Made by a program: the position numbers and the translations under genes
Assembly: GCF_013185185.1 (NCBI RefSeq)
Contig: NZ_JAAZWE010000001.1
Coordinates: 248,001 to 312,000 of the forward strand
Length of the DNA stretch: 64,000 nucleotides
Reading direction: 5' to 3'
Source of the DNA: Saccharibacillus endophyticus
Lineage (GTDB): Bacteria > Bacillota > Bacilli > Paenibacillales > Paenibacillaceae
Shown here: in pieces, positions 7,100-15,270 of the stretch
Position numbering within the stretch: position 1 is the stretch's first letter
Layout: each line of letters begins with the position of its first letter
Notes under the pieces: generated by a model
The model's input: the letters and a program-made list of their open reading frames with translations, nothing else
The model's database searches: none
What the model was told of the DNA's origin: nothing

Positions 7100-8059
7100 A
7101 TGCCGTTAATCGATATGCCGCTGGAGCAATTGTATCAATATGAGGGACGCAACCCGATGCCCGCCGATTTCGACGACTATTGGAACCGCTCCCTAAACGA
7201 AATGAAGGCCGTCGATGCTCAAGTCGAGCTGGTGCCCGCTTCGTTTCAGGTTCCGCACGCCGAATGTTTCGATCTTTATTTTACCGGCGTAAGGGGCGCG
7301 CGCATTCATGCCAAGTATGTGCGTCCGAAGCATGTGCAGGGGCCTCTTCCCGCTGTTGTCAGTTTTCACGGTTATACGGGACGGAGTGCCGATTGGTCCG
7401 AATTGTTGGGCTATCCCTCGCTCGGCATCGCGATTTTCGCGATGGACTGCCGGGGACAAGGCGGATCGTCCGAAGATACCGGAGGCGTAAAAGGCACGAC
7501 GCATAACGGGCATATCATTCGCGGCTTGGACTCGGGGGCGGACGATTTGCTGTTCCGCCATATCTTTTTGGATACGGCGCAGCTGGCGGGCATCGCGATG
7601 CAGCTTCCCGAGATCGATGAGAGCCGCGTCGGCGCGATCGGCGGTTCGCAAGGCGGAGCTTTGGCGATCGCCTGCGCGGCTTTGGAGCCGAGGATCAAGC
7701 GGGCTGCGCCGTTTTACCCGTTTCTCAGCGATTATCAAAGGGTCTGGGAAATGGATCTGGCCAAAGATGCCTACGAGGAACTCCGCACTTATTTCCGGCG
7801 GTTCGATCCCCTGCATGAGCGCGAAGCCGAGATTTTCGAACGTCTGGGTTATATCGATATTCAGCATCTTGCGCCGCGCATCGAAGCCGAAGTGCTGATG
7901 GCCGTTGGATTAATGGATACGATCTGCCCGCCGTCGACGCAGTTTGCGGCTTACAATAAAATCAAGGCGCCGAAGTCGCTGGAAATCTATCCCGACTTCG
8001 GTCATGAGTACCTGCCTTTTTTCCAGGATAAAACGATGCAGTTCATGCTCGGCCTATAG
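7100..8059 (+). CDS. Acetylxylan esterase / cephalosporin-C deacetylase family protein
   Basis: A 319-residue alpha/beta hydrolase of the AXE1 family (like B. subtilis Cah). It starts PLIDMPLEQLYQYEGRNPMP and continues with VVSFHGYTGRSADWSE (oxyanion region) and AMDCRGQGGSSED. GAIGGSQGGALAIA holds the Ser nucleophile, LMAVGLMDTICPPSTQFAAY the acid region, and YPDFGHEYLP the His. The family removes acetyl groups from xylo-oligosaccharides, cephalosporin C and other small esters. It has no signal peptide and is therefore cytoplasmic. ATG 7100 is favoured over ATG 7094 by its spacing from AAGGAG at 7085-7090. It is an unusual catabolic gene within a cluster of small accessory genes. Confidence 0.9.
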   Translation: MPLIDMPLEQLYQYEGRNPMPADFDDYWNRSLNEMKAVDAQVELVPASFQVPHAECFDLYFTGVRGARIHAKYVRPKHVQGPLPAVVSFHGYTGRSADWSELLGYPSLGIAIFAMDCRGQGGSSEDTGGVKGTTHNGHIIRGLDSGADDLLFRHIFLDTAQLAGIAMQLPEIDESRVGAIGGSQGGALAIACAALEPRIKRAAPFYPFLSDYQRVWEMDLAKDAYEELRTYFRRFDPLHEREAEIFERLGYIDIQHLAPRIEAEVLMAVGLMDTICPPSTQFAAYNKIKAPKSLEIYPDFGHEYLPFFQDKTMQFMLGL

Positions 8060-8071
8060 GAGGAACCCATC

Positions 8072-8761
8072 ATGTCATCCCATCAACAAATTTACCGAAA
8101 CCAGACCGAAGCCTACGAATTCATGATCGGCAGACAACCGAGCATGCTGCCTTTCATCAACGAAATTCGCCCGGTAAAGGGCCTGGACGTACTCGATCTG
8201 GGCGCAGGCTCGGGCCGGATCAGCGGCGTGATCGCCAAAGAAGCCAAGTCGATCGTCTGTACGGATGCTTCCGCCGAAATGCTGGAACTGCTGGATCGAA
8301 AACTCGTTGAGCTACCGCGCAATTGGAAAACAGTCGTAGCGGATCATCGCAGCCTGCCTATTCCCGACCGATCCGTAGATCTCGTCGTGTCGGGTTGGAG
8401 TATCTGTTATCTGGCCGATTCGGATGATCAAGCGTGGGCGGATCATTTGCGGCAGATCTTGACTGAAATCCGGCGCGTGCTGAGACCCGGAGGAACGGTC
8501 ATTCTGTTCGAAACGATGGGTACAGGCACGGAAACGCCGAACCCGCCCCATTTCCTTGTTTCCTATTATGCCGCTTTGGAAAAAGAGTATGGATTCGAAC
8601 ATAAATGGACGCGTCTGGATTATGATTTCGACAATGTCGAACAAGCGAAAGACTGCACGGGATTTTTCTTCGGCGAAGAACTGACGCGAAAGATCGAAGA
8701 ACGGAAGTGGGCGACCGTACCGGAATGCGCAGGCATTTGGTGGAAAACCTATAATGGATGA
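8072..8761 (+). CDS. Class I SAM-dependent methyltransferase
   Basis: A 229-residue Rossmann-fold methyltransferase. Motif I is VLDLGAGSGRISG near residue 35, followed by the acidic strand VCTDASAEML, VVADHRSLPIPDRSVDLVVS (motif IV region) and EIRRVLRPGGTVILFE. The length and layout fit the UbiE/Methyltransf_11 group acting on small molecules; the substrate cannot be read from the sequence. ATG 8072 follows AGGAGGAAC. Its 3' end overlaps the next start by eight bases, so the two are probably coupled. Confidence 0.85.
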   Translation: MSSHQQIYRNQTEAYEFMIGRQPSMLPFINEIRPVKGLDVLDLGAGSGRISGVIAKEAKSIVCTDASAEMLELLDRKLVELPRNWKTVVADHRSLPIPDRSVDLVVSGWSICYLADSDDQAWADHLRQILTEIRRVLRPGGTVILFETMGTGTETPNPPHFLVSYYAALEKEYGFEHKWTRLDYDFDNVEQAKDCTGFFFGEELTRKIEERKWATVPECAGIWWKTYNG

Positions 8762-9146
8762 GACAAACTTCGCGCACGCGCTGCTGTATGAGCTGGATCA
8801 GCACTTTGACCCGGAAACGGGTTGGTCGGAAGCGTATCAAGACATGGCTTACGACATCGTTCAAGCGTTCCGAAAGTTCGAACAGCCCGCGCTTGCGGCC
8901 GAGCCGATTCTGCAATGCGTGGAAAGACAACTTACATCGGATCCCGACTGGTTCGCCGAGTTTCGAGTGTTTTTGGAAACGTTGGATACAGAGCTGTTGA
9001 CGACCGAGTATGTGAAATCATTGCAGCGCCGCCCCACTTCGGTTTGCAAAGAATGGCTGCTTAGACTGGGGTATTCCGAATCGCAAATCGAAGAAATCGT
9101 GAATATCCGTCAACAGCGTTTTGCGACTATATTTACCCGAACCTAA
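8754..9146 (+). CDS. Hypothetical protein, 130 aa
   Basis: Not recognised. A soluble, acidic, mostly helical protein reading FAHALLYELDQHFDPETGWSEAYQDM..., with LETLDTELLTTEYVKSLQR in the middle and WLLRLGYSESQIEEIVNIRQ at the end. The last part resembles a short helical hairpin. The eight-base overlap with the methyltransferase suggests translational coupling and perhaps a shared task. No signal sequence, metal motif or nucleotide motif is visible. The next gene follows within 25 bases with its own GAGGAAGTG. Confidence 0.55.
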   Translation: MDETNFAHALLYELDQHFDPETGWSEAYQDMAYDIVQAFRKFEQPALAAEPILQCVERQLTSDPDWFAEFRVFLETLDTELLTTEYVKSLQRRPTSVCKEWLLRLGYSESQIEEIVNIRQQRFATIFTRT

Positions 9147-9169
9147 TCAAACAAGAGGAAGTGACCGAC

Positions 9170-9637
9170 ATGTCCCTAATTGCCGAATTCAAAAAAATGC
9201 CGATTTCCAAGTTCGAGGAATGGTGTCTCGCCGTCGCGATCGAAGGGATGGCCGGAGACACCATTGATTTTCTGCAAACGCATGCCAAGCCGTTAACCGA
9301 ATATGACGGATCGGGTTACGTCTATTCCACTTTGCTGGAGTATCTGGCCGAGTCGGGGATCGACTTGGAGGAATCCGAATATGCTGCGCTTGCGTCGGAG
9401 TTGACCGAAGAGCATTATCCGCTGTGTACGGTATTGACCAACGAGCATAAGCTGACTTACTTGAACAAGCTGGATCTCGAGAATTTCGACGAAAACGAAT
9501 TGAAGAATTATTATAACGAGTTCAACGGTACCGATGAAGATGAAGCGGGTTCGTTCATGTCGGAAGCGATTCGGGTGCTGCAATTCAACCTGCGCGAAGC
9601 GGACGAGACCTCCGTCGTGCTGCTCACGCTGTCGTGA
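9170..9637 (+). CDS. Hypothetical protein, 155 aa
   Basis: Not recognised. A strongly acidic soluble protein starting SLIAEFKKMPISKFEEWCL, with a helical middle (YSTLLEYLAESGIDLEESEY) and a long Asp/Glu-rich part around ENFDENELKNYYNEFNGTDE. GTG 9161 is in frame, but ATG 9170 has the better spacing from GAGGAAGTG. Its stop overlaps GTG 9634, the start of a truncated HAD reading frame. High acidity and the accessory context are common for immunity or stress proteins, but nothing specific supports that here. Confidence 0.55.
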   Translation: MSLIAEFKKMPISKFEEWCLAVAIEGMAGDTIDFLQTHAKPLTEYDGSGYVYSTLLEYLAESGIDLEESEYAALASELTEEHYPLCTVLTNEHKLTYLNKLDLENFDENELKNYYNEFNGTDEDEAGSFMSEAIRVLQFNLREADETSVVLLTLS

Positions 9638-9750
9638 ATTATACCGGCGATACGCGCGTCATTTTTCTGGATATCGACGGCGTGCTCAATACGGATCGCT
9701 CCGTTCGCATGAATAGAAAAAGGAACCGAGTTGATTTTAAAAAATCGTAA
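9634..9750 (+). pseudogene. Stump of a HAD-superfamily phosphatase gene
   Basis: A 38-codon frame, too short for routine gene callers. From GTG 9634 it reads VIFLDIDGVLNTD, the exact HAD motif I with both catalytic aspartates (DxD) followed by GVLNT. It then turns into a basic tail (MNRKRNRVDFKKS) and stops at 9748-9750. A working HAD enzyme needs motifs II-IV over at least 150 more residues, all missing. The GTG overlaps the previous stop (GTGA), so the original gene was coupled to it. Most likely an internal deletion removed the rest of the gene. Confidence 0.65.
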
Positions 9751-9763
9751 AGGAGACCGAATC

Positions 9764-10462
9764 ATGGCGCTTCGTCTATCGTTTCCTTGTTCCGTATGCG
9801 GAATCACGGTCGAGATGAATACGGATGATCCGCGCGGATTCGAGATCGTCGGCAAAGAAAACATCGTTCAATGGTCGGACTTTATTCATGAAGACGAGCT
9901 GCCGCAGCCCGATGTCGAAGTGTGGGAGCGTTCGGACGAAATGCCGCAGGTCGGTTCGACTCGGTTTGTCAAAGCTTCTTATCCGTTCAACGAACAAGTC
10001 GGGGAAAGGTTTTGGACATTGTTTATGCCCGCTTTGTCGGAGTTGAACGGTTGGGACTCTTACCCGGAAGAAATCGAAAAATCGGGAATGGCCGAATGTA
10101 CCTTTTTGCGGGTGATTAGTCAAACCGAGAGGGAAGCTTGGATCGCTGTTCGTGTCGAAAAATTCGTTTCTTTAAGCGAGGCGAAACACGAATTCCGATC
10201 CCAGCATCGCGCCGATATTTTAAAAAGCTTCGAGCCTTTCGCTCCGCTGTATACGGCCGTGTCGGGAGACTGGATACTCCTTGAAGGCAATGTGCAAAGC
10301 AATCTCGGCGTCTGGGCGGTGATCGAAAAAACCGAAAGCGGCGGCCGGATGATTTTGTACGGCGAGTGGGAAATGCACAACGATTTGGTTTTCTGCGGGC
10401 ATCTGGAACTGTCGAAGCAAGAACTGCTGAGCGTGCCGGAGTTGGCGGAGCTAATCAAATAG
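9764..10462 (+). CDS. Hypothetical protein, 232 aa, with N-terminal CxxC
   Basis: Not assigned to a family. The first residues, RLSFPCSVCGITVEMN, contain one CxxC, like half a zinc ribbon. Then come VGSTRFVKASYPFNEQVGER and FWTLFMPALSELNGWDSYPE. A second block, WIAVRVEKFVSLSEAKHEFR, lies before a beta-rich C-terminal part (GRMILYGEWEMHNDLVFCGH). There is no signal peptide. ATG 9764 follows AAAGGAGACCG and is preferred to TTG 9731, which overlaps the HAD stump. The Imm7 gene begins 20 bases after it, so the two could form a unit; no toxin gene is nearby. Confidence 0.6.
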   Translation: MALRLSFPCSVCGITVEMNTDDPRGFEIVGKENIVQWSDFIHEDELPQPDVEVWERSDEMPQVGSTRFVKASYPFNEQVGERFWTLFMPALSELNGWDSYPEEIEKSGMAECTFLRVISQTEREAWIAVRVEKFVSLSEAKHEFRSQHRADILKSFEPFAPLYTAVSGDWILLEGNVQSNLGVWAVIEKTESGGRMILYGEWEMHNDLVFCGHLELSKQELLSVPELAELIK

Positions 10463-10482
10463 AAAAGGAGCAATAAACCCTT

Positions 10483-10896
10483 ATGTTCGAATTTCACGGT
10501 TGGGCCTCGCTGCGTTATGATACGCACGATACGAATGAACAGCTGCAAGAACAAGCCGTACAGGACTTTCTCGCTTATCTGGATCAAGTCGATACGAGCA
10601 ATCTGTGCCATGTTCACCGCTATAACGGGCAGGACTCGTTTCTGATTTCGGGTATGCATAATCACCGTTCATCATACGTCCCGGAAATTTTCGACTGGAT
10701 CGCCTCGCGTCTCCCCGGTTCGTATGGGCTGCTGTATATCCAGGATGATGAAGACTCCGGCGAGAACTGGGATCATGAAAATGAATTTATCGTATGGAAA
10801 TTGGCTCGCGGAGTCGTAACCCGGGAAAAAGATCCTTTCTTGTCTCCGTATATCCCGACCGTCGAAGATCCGTATGATCCGAGCCGCGAAAACTGA
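10483..10896 (+). CDS. Imm7-family immunity protein (orphan)
   Basis: A 137-residue protein beginning MFEFHGWASLRYD and carrying GMHNHRSSYVPEIFDWIAS, PGSYGLLYIQDDED and LSPYIPTVEDPYD. This is the pattern I recall for Imm7 (PF15585) immunity proteins of polymorphic toxin systems. Such proteins neutralise a partner toxin by binding it in the cytoplasm. No toxin, secretion or LXG/RHS gene is seen in this window, so it is an orphan. That is common for immunity genes picked up to resist neighbours' toxins. It follows a ribosome site (AAAGGAG) at slightly long spacing. Confidence 0.7.
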   Translation: MFEFHGWASLRYDTHDTNEQLQEQAVQDFLAYLDQVDTSNLCHVHRYNGQDSFLISGMHNHRSSYVPEIFDWIASRLPGSYGLLYIQDDEDSGENWDHENEFIVWKLARGVVTREKDPFLSPYIPTVEDPYDPSREN

Positions 10897-10932
10897 TCTT
10901 CGAATATTGAATAGACTGAAGGAGGAAACCCT

Positions 10933-12021
10933 ATGACTCCCTCTATCCATACCGAAATCTGCGATCTGCTGGGTATCCGTTACCCGATCTTTCTCGCTGG
11001 CATGGCGGGAATCGCGAACATGGCTTCTCTGGTGTCCGCCGTGTCGGAAGCGGGCGGCTTGGGCACGTTGGGTGCCGCCTATCTGGAGCCTGAGCAAATG
11101 CGCCAAGTTATCCGCGAAATCAAAAAACAGACCTCTGCTCCTTTTGCGGTTAATTTGTTTGCCCGTGTCGAACCGGATGATCTTACTCGTTTTGACGAGG
11201 TCAATCCGGCATTGAACGAGGTTCGGGACTCTCTCGGCCTTGCGCATCCTTCACATACGGATATTCGCACGCCCGACTTGTTCGAAGAAAAATTTACCGT
11301 GCTTTTGGAAGAAAAGGTGCCGATCGTCAGTCTGACCTTCGGCTTGCTGAACGAGTCTTACACAAGTCGAGCCAAGCAAGCCGGCATGAAAATCATTGCC
11401 ACGGCCACGACGGTAGAGGAAGCGATTCAGGCCGAACAAGCGGGCTGCGACGCGATCGTGGCTCAAGGCAGCGAAGCGGGCGGTCATCGGGGAACGTTCG
11501 ATACGACGATTCGGCGCATGGGAGCGAATATCGGCGCGATGGCGCTTGTTCCGCAAATGGTCGACTGCGTGCGAATCCCGGTCATCGCGGCAGGCGGCAT
11601 CATGGACGGCAGAGGTCTCGCGGCTTCGCTGATGCTGGGAGCGGCAGGCGTGCAGATGGGAACTCGTTTCCTGACCTCCCATGAGTCCGGCGCGCATCCC
11701 GTTTATAAGCAGGCTTTGCTGAACAGCACGGAGGAAAGTACGGTCTTGACCGATGCTTTTTCGGGTCGTCCCGCCCGAGGAATACATAACGCGTTTATTC
11801 GCTCATGGGAGAACAGTCGTATCGCTCCCCTTCCTTTTCCTGCGCAAAATACATTGACCCGAGCAATCCGCAATGCTGCCGCTCGCGAGAATAATGCGGA
11901 GTACATGGCTTTATGGGCCGGTCAGGGAACCCGATTGCTTACCGAAGACCAGGCGGCAGGCGAGATCGTGGAGCAAGTGATGCGTGAAGCAATAGAAAAG
12001 TTATCCGCACATCGAAAATGA
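10933..12021 (+). CDS. Nitronate monooxygenase family protein (NPD)
   Basis: A 362-residue FMN-dependent TIM-barrel enzyme. It begins ICDLLGIRYPIFLAGMAGIA, has LVSAVSEAGGLGTLGAAYL and PFAVNLFARV, and then the signature AQGSEAGGHRGTF that supplies the conserved His of the active site. RIPVIAAGGIMDGRGLAASL and GVQMGTRFLTSHESG bind the FMN phosphate. The family oxidises alkyl nitronates (propionate-3-nitronate) with oxygen; related members act as enoyl reductases. ATG 10933 follows AAGGAGGAAAC. The substrate in this organism is not shown. Confidence 0.9.
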   Translation: MTPSIHTEICDLLGIRYPIFLAGMAGIANMASLVSAVSEAGGLGTLGAAYLEPEQMRQVIREIKKQTSAPFAVNLFARVEPDDLTRFDEVNPALNEVRDSLGLAHPSHTDIRTPDLFEEKFTVLLEEKVPIVSLTFGLLNESYTSRAKQAGMKIIATATTVEEAIQAEQAGCDAIVAQGSEAGGHRGTFDTTIRRMGANIGAMALVPQMVDCVRIPVIAAGGIMDGRGLAASLMLGAAGVQMGTRFLTSHESGAHPVYKQALLNSTEESTVLTDAFSGRPARGIHNAFIRSWENSRIAPLPFPAQNTLTRAIRNAAARENNAEYMALWAGQGTRLLTEDQAAGEIVEQVMREAIEKLSAHRK

Positions 12022-12043
12022 AAAACAAACAGGAAGTGTTGAT

Positions 12044-12474
12044 ATGCAGCGTATTCGAGCCGCTCGTACCTCGGAAGGCACCGCAATAACAGGCATCATC
12101 ACAATAGTGGGCAACACTTTTACGTACAAGTCGAAATCCACGAGGATGGAACCTTCGATTGCTGGGAGCGCGTCGACTTAGCCGGCTTACAAGATACGTT
12201 CGAAGAAACGCTATACGACGTAGACGCCTCCGAGAAACGCAAAGAATTGATTGACGAAATGACTGCCTTACACGGAAATGAAACCTCCTCCGAAACTTGC
12301 CGGAAAGCTCATGTGGACTACCTGACCGAACCCAATGAATGGGCGAGAAAACGGCTCAAAGAAGCTTACAAAAAAGTACCCGAGCACCTACGCAGGTTCC
12401 TCGGCAGCATGGATGATAAAGATAGCGATTATGTGCAGATCATTTACTGCTCCAAAGAAAAAAGAGAAGTATAA
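12044..12474 (+). pseudogene. Frameshifted hypothetical gene
   Basis: ATG 12044 has a good ribosome site (AGGAAGTG) and opens MQRIRAARTSEG, but that frame stops soon. The frame used downstream is open from TGA at 12040 to TAA at 12474 and reads HFYVQVEIHEDGTFDCWERV, DLAGLQDTFEETLYDVD and RKAHVDYLTEPNEWARKRL. It has no usable start until TTG 12247. The simplest reading is one gene of about 143 codons with a one-base deletion near 12080-12115. If TTG 12247 were used, only a 75-residue tail would be made. Family not recognised. Confidence 0.6.
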
Positions 12475-12506
12475 TCGCAAATAATTGCGATTCATACAAG
12501 AAAAGA

Positions 12507-12743
12507 GAGCGTTTTTGAGCGCTTTCAGAATGTCGAGAAAGTCAAACGTAGCTGAAGAAAGAAGGCGGAGAGAGAAATTCAGTGCAGGAGCAATAGCGTT
12601 CGCCTTTGAAATGGAGAAAATTCCGCTAAAAATTTAATCCTTTTCTCGATTTTAACACGCCACCGGAACGAATTTCTCTCGGAGTCTTCTCGCTTTACGC
12701 GCTAAAGTGACTTTTTCGACTGTCTGAAAGCGCCTTGAGCGCT
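12507..12743. repeat. P-family long palindromic repeat, copy A
   Basis: A large imperfect inverted repeat. The left arm runs from about 12508 (GAGCGCTTTCAGAATGTCGA, then GAGAGAAATTC ending at 12580). The right arm (GAATTTCTCTC from 12670 to GAGCGC at 12742) is its approximate reverse complement. Inside is the core GAGAAATTCAGTGCAGGAGC, then AGCGTTCGCCTTTG and a second hairpin (AAATGGAGAAAA with TTTTCTCGATTT). The core recurs in reverse at 27149-27284 and, more diverged, at 22314-22687. The far right end (AAGCGC, five bases, GCGCTT, then a T-run) can also act as a terminator. Confidence 0.75.
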
Positions 12744-12760
12744 TTTTTTCTTGCCATCTA

Positions 12761-12790
12761 TTCACTAATCAACTATTATGGATATATAAT
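12761..12790 (+). promoter_or_regulatory. Candidate sigma-A promoter for the methyltransferase gene
   Basis: TTCACT (12761-12766) and TATAAT (12785-12790) with an 18-base spacer, placed about 50 bases before ATG 12841 and just downstream of the P-family palindrome. The -10 is perfect; the -35 matches four of six bases. Confidence 0.5.
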
Positions 12791-12840
12791 ATCTCTAATG
12801 AATCGAATCAACACTCCGGAAAGGTCATGGTGAACGCATA

Positions 12841-13728
12841 ATGAAGCCTTTTTTCAACCCGACGATTTGGCAGCAAGAATGGAAAGAATACGGAGACGGC
12901 GCCGCGATTCGAATGAAACGTTCCGGCATCGATCCGGCAACGGCATTCAACAGTAAAGCGCAGAAGTTCAACGAGCAGTCCTTTAACGAAGAAGGCCGCA
13001 GACGCAGCGCTCGGATCGTGAATTGGCTGGCAAGCCGCGGCGTGAAATTCGAAGGAGCGTCCATACTGGACGTGGGCGCGGCTTCGGGCGTATTCACTGT
13101 ACCTTTTGCCGAGCGCGGAGCTAGGGTCACCGCTTTCGAATCGTCACCTCCGCAGGTCGAATTGCTGAAGGAGAACACGGCGCGTTTTACGGAAAACAAA
13201 GTCGAGATCGTCTCCGGCGAATTCGAGCAGATCGATATCGAGGCAAAAGGCTGGAACGAAGCATTCGACCTGGTCTTCGTCTCGATGTGTCCGGTCGTGC
13301 ATGATTGGGACAGCGTGGAACGTATTTTGAGCTGTGCTCGCCAATTCGCGTATATCAGCATGCCGGTCAGCTCCGCGGAAAGCAGCCTGGTGAGCGAAGT
13401 GGTGCCGTTGATTACCGGGGAAAAATTCCAACCGAAGATTACGGAAATGGCTTTTCTGCTTCATCTGCTCTGCTTGAACGGGTACGCTTACGAGACGTTG
13501 GTCACTCGCGAGCTCAAAACGACCGAGTTCACGCCCGAAGAAGCGCTGGAGCATGCGATGATATGGCTGAGCCATCATAATCTGCCTGCGGACGATCGGA
13601 GCCGAAGCATCGTAAAGCAGCATATCCGGCAAAATTACCCGGCGGATCGCGTCCAAATTCATGAAGGCGGGCGATTCGGCAAGGTGCTGATTCGTTTGCA
13701 AGAACAGAATATGTACGTGGAAGAATAA
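12841..13728 (+). CDS. Class I SAM-dependent methyltransferase
   Basis: A 295-residue methyltransferase with an N-terminal extension (PFFNPTIWQQEWKEYG), then motif I SILDVGAASGVFTVPFAERG near residue 75 and acidic strand VTAFESSP. FDLVFVSMCPVVHDWDSVER is the motif IV region, and the last third is helical. The layout resembles small-molecule methyltransferases of the SAM_MTase class; the substrate is unknown. A tiny frame, ATG 12828 with stop overlapping the ATG (TAATG), sits after the AAAGG ribosome site, so translation may be coupled. A strong terminator follows at 13744. Confidence 0.8.
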   Translation: MKPFFNPTIWQQEWKEYGDGAAIRMKRSGIDPATAFNSKAQKFNEQSFNEEGRRRSARIVNWLASRGVKFEGASILDVGAASGVFTVPFAERGARVTAFESSPPQVELLKENTARFTENKVEIVSGEFEQIDIEAKGWNEAFDLVFVSMCPVVHDWDSVERILSCARQFAYISMPVSSAESSLVSEVVPLITGEKFQPKITEMAFLLHLLCLNGYAYETLVTRELKTTEFTPEEALEHAMIWLSHHNLPADDRSRSIVKQHIRQNYPADRVQIHEGGRFGKVLIRLQEQNMYVEE

Positions 13729-13743
13729 CCTCATTTTGACCGA

Positions 13744-13785
13744 GCCGGCACGGATGTTCAATCGAACGTCTGTGCCGGATTTTTT
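13744..13785 (+). terminator. Rho-independent terminator
   Basis: CCGGCAC (13745-13751) pairs with GTGCCGG (13772-13778), extended by GGATGTT/AACGTCT pairing and followed by TTTTTT. It ends the methyltransferase unit. A near-copy of its 3' half lies at 15271-15305. Confidence 0.85.
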
Positions 13786-13846
13786 GTGCGTAAAATGAAT
13801 AACGGTCTTGGCTTTTTACGAAGAAAAACTTGCGGGAGGCGTGCAC

Positions 13847-13933
13847 TTGCTTTTTTGTTCCGAGATCAGGGTCGACGACGAATTGATTATTTATCTGATT
13901 AAAGGATTGGATAGGCAATGGCAAAGGGGTTGA
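13847..13933 (+). CDS. Possible tiny protein or coding relic, 28 aa
   Basis: The frame is open from 13799 to TGA 13931-13933 and reads like real protein (FYEEKLAGGVHLLFC, then VDDELIIYLIKGLDRQW). TTG 13847 lies seven bases after GGGAGG, giving a 28-residue product; there is no ATG. It may be a small protein or the tail of a decayed gene. Nothing else was seen in the 310-bp gap apart from the terminator at its left end. Confidence 0.25.
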   Translation: MLFCSEIRVDDELIIYLIKGLDRQWQRG

Positions 13934-14039
13934 CTGATACAAGCCGCTTTCAGAATTCCCGGCACACGAAATTTTTGCTCGGAAATAACGATCGAGTGCC
14001 TCGATGCGTTCAATAGATAAGAAGTCAGGAGGGAAGAAC

Positions 14040-14294
14040 ATGGGAGTGCTGCTCGCGATTGTCCTGCTTGTTGTCAACATTCCGGTGTACCGGTTTGTGT
14101 TCAAGCTGTGGTTTGCCGACGAAGAAGATTTCAACAAGTCTGTCCGCTACTCATTTACGCCCGATCTATTTTCTTTGTTCAAAGGAAAATATATCGAAGA
14201 TCGGATTGCGTCGGCCAAGCTGTCTTTTTATATTTTCGTCTGCCTGGCGATCGTCGGGATTGAATTCGGAATCGTATACGGACTGATTGCATGA
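14040..14294 (+). CDS. Small membrane protein, 84 aa
   Basis: ATG 14040 follows AGGAGGG and begins MGVLLAIVLLVVNIPVYRFVF, one membrane helix. A short soluble part (DEEDFNKSVRYSFTPDLFSL) follows, then a second helix (SFYIFVCLAIVGIEFGIVYG) at the C-terminus. The upstream in-frame ATG 14004 would add a charged stretch before the first helix and has no ribosome site, so it was not chosen. Function unknown. It lies between two terminator-like copies with the HD-domain gene. Confidence 0.65.
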   Translation: MGVLLAIVLLVVNIPVYRFVFKLWFADEEDFNKSVRYSFTPDLFSLFKGKYIEDRIASAKLSFYIFVCLAIVGIEFGIVYGLIA

Positions 14295-14505
14295 ATAATG
14301 GGGTAAATGATGAAAAGGCCGGACCGCTGATCCCCTATTCGCCGTAATCCCGACTAAACTGTGTTAAAAAGGAGTTCTTATGTGATGTATGCTTCCTGAT
14401 TAATTTACAGAGAAGCTCAGAAGAAATTGGCAGAAATGACGGACGGACTAGAAACGAAGGCTTCCGCGAAGTTGTCTTTCCTTTTTGAGGAAGTCGTTGA
14501 CAACC

Positions 14506-15270
14506 ATGAAGCTTTCCTCAAGAAAAAAAATTTTGAATTCAAAAAACGCCCAAAAGCAAATTACGGAAGACTGCAAGAAATTATCCGATCAGGAAAACAC
14601 GGAAAAAGAAATCAAAAAACTTAAAAAATATCGTTCCAAACTCGAGCGAAAAACAGAGCGGTTGGAAAGTTTTGCAGGAACGTCCGGATTCAAAAAAAAG
14701 CTGGAGAAAAAAAGCGAGAAAATCATGCTTCACTCCAAATGCGTATACGTAATTGCCAAAGAGATCAATATCCGTCTCGAAGAGCAAGCGGGGGAGAAGA
14801 TGGTTGAATACGCGACGTTCATGCATGATGCCTTTAAACTGATCGATTCTTCGTACAAGCATTCGATCAAATCGAGCAGTCTGCTCAAAGACTTGGCCGG
14901 AGAACATTTTTTTGAACGCGCATTAACAGAAAATGAATTAAGCCGAGTCGCAAGAGCCATTACGCTACATAACAAAAGAGAAAAAATGTATCAGGGAGCC
15001 CGCTATACCGAAGAAGAGCGATTAGCCTGCATTCTGCACGACGCGGATAAAATATCGAAGATTTTCAAAAAAAGTTCATGGTATAAAAAAGGCGAATACC
15101 TGAAAGTAGAAAAATATGAGAAAATCCAGAAGAAGATTCGCAAAAAGCTTTTGTTTATTGAATCCGAGAAGCTGCTCGAAGAATACCGGGGACTGATCCT
15201 TTCCAGAAAACGAAGGTCCGAACATGCGAGTTGCGAAAAGGCCGGATCGTCAGCAATTGATTCTGGATAG
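14506..15270 (+). CDS. HD-domain-like protein with a lysine-rich coiled N-terminus
   Basis: The protein begins with about 60 very basic, coiled-coil-like residues (KKLKKYRSKLERKTERLE). Then come a His (MLHSKCVYVIAKEINIRL), FMHDAFKLIDSSYKHSIKSS with an HD pair, ARAITLHNKREKM and ACILHDADKISKIF with a second HD pair. This spacing is that of HD phosphohydrolases, which bind two metals and cut phosphate esters. The region is unusually A-rich compared with its neighbours, a sign of transfer. The start is unclear: ATG 14506 or TTG 14485, both after GAGGAAG. A second open frame (14400-14624) overlaps the 5' end and may be a relic. Confidence 0.6.
   Translation: MKLSSRKKILNSKNAQKQITEDCKKLSDQENTEKEIKKLKKYRSKLERKTERLESFAGTSGFKKKLEKKSEKIMLHSKCVYVIAKEINIRLEEQAGEKMVEYATFMHDAFKLIDSSYKHSIKSSSLLKDLAGEHFFERALTENELSRVARAITLHNKREKMYQGARYTEEERLACILHDADKISKIFKKSSWYKKGEYLKVEKYEKIQKKIRKKLLFIESEKLLEEYRGLILSRKRRSEHASCEKAGSSAIDSG

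Noticed and set aside
14400..14624. A separate gene in the frame overlapping the HD-like gene start
   Set aside because: It has no start with a ribosome site and ends after about 75 codons; kept only as a possible relic in the HD-gene entry.
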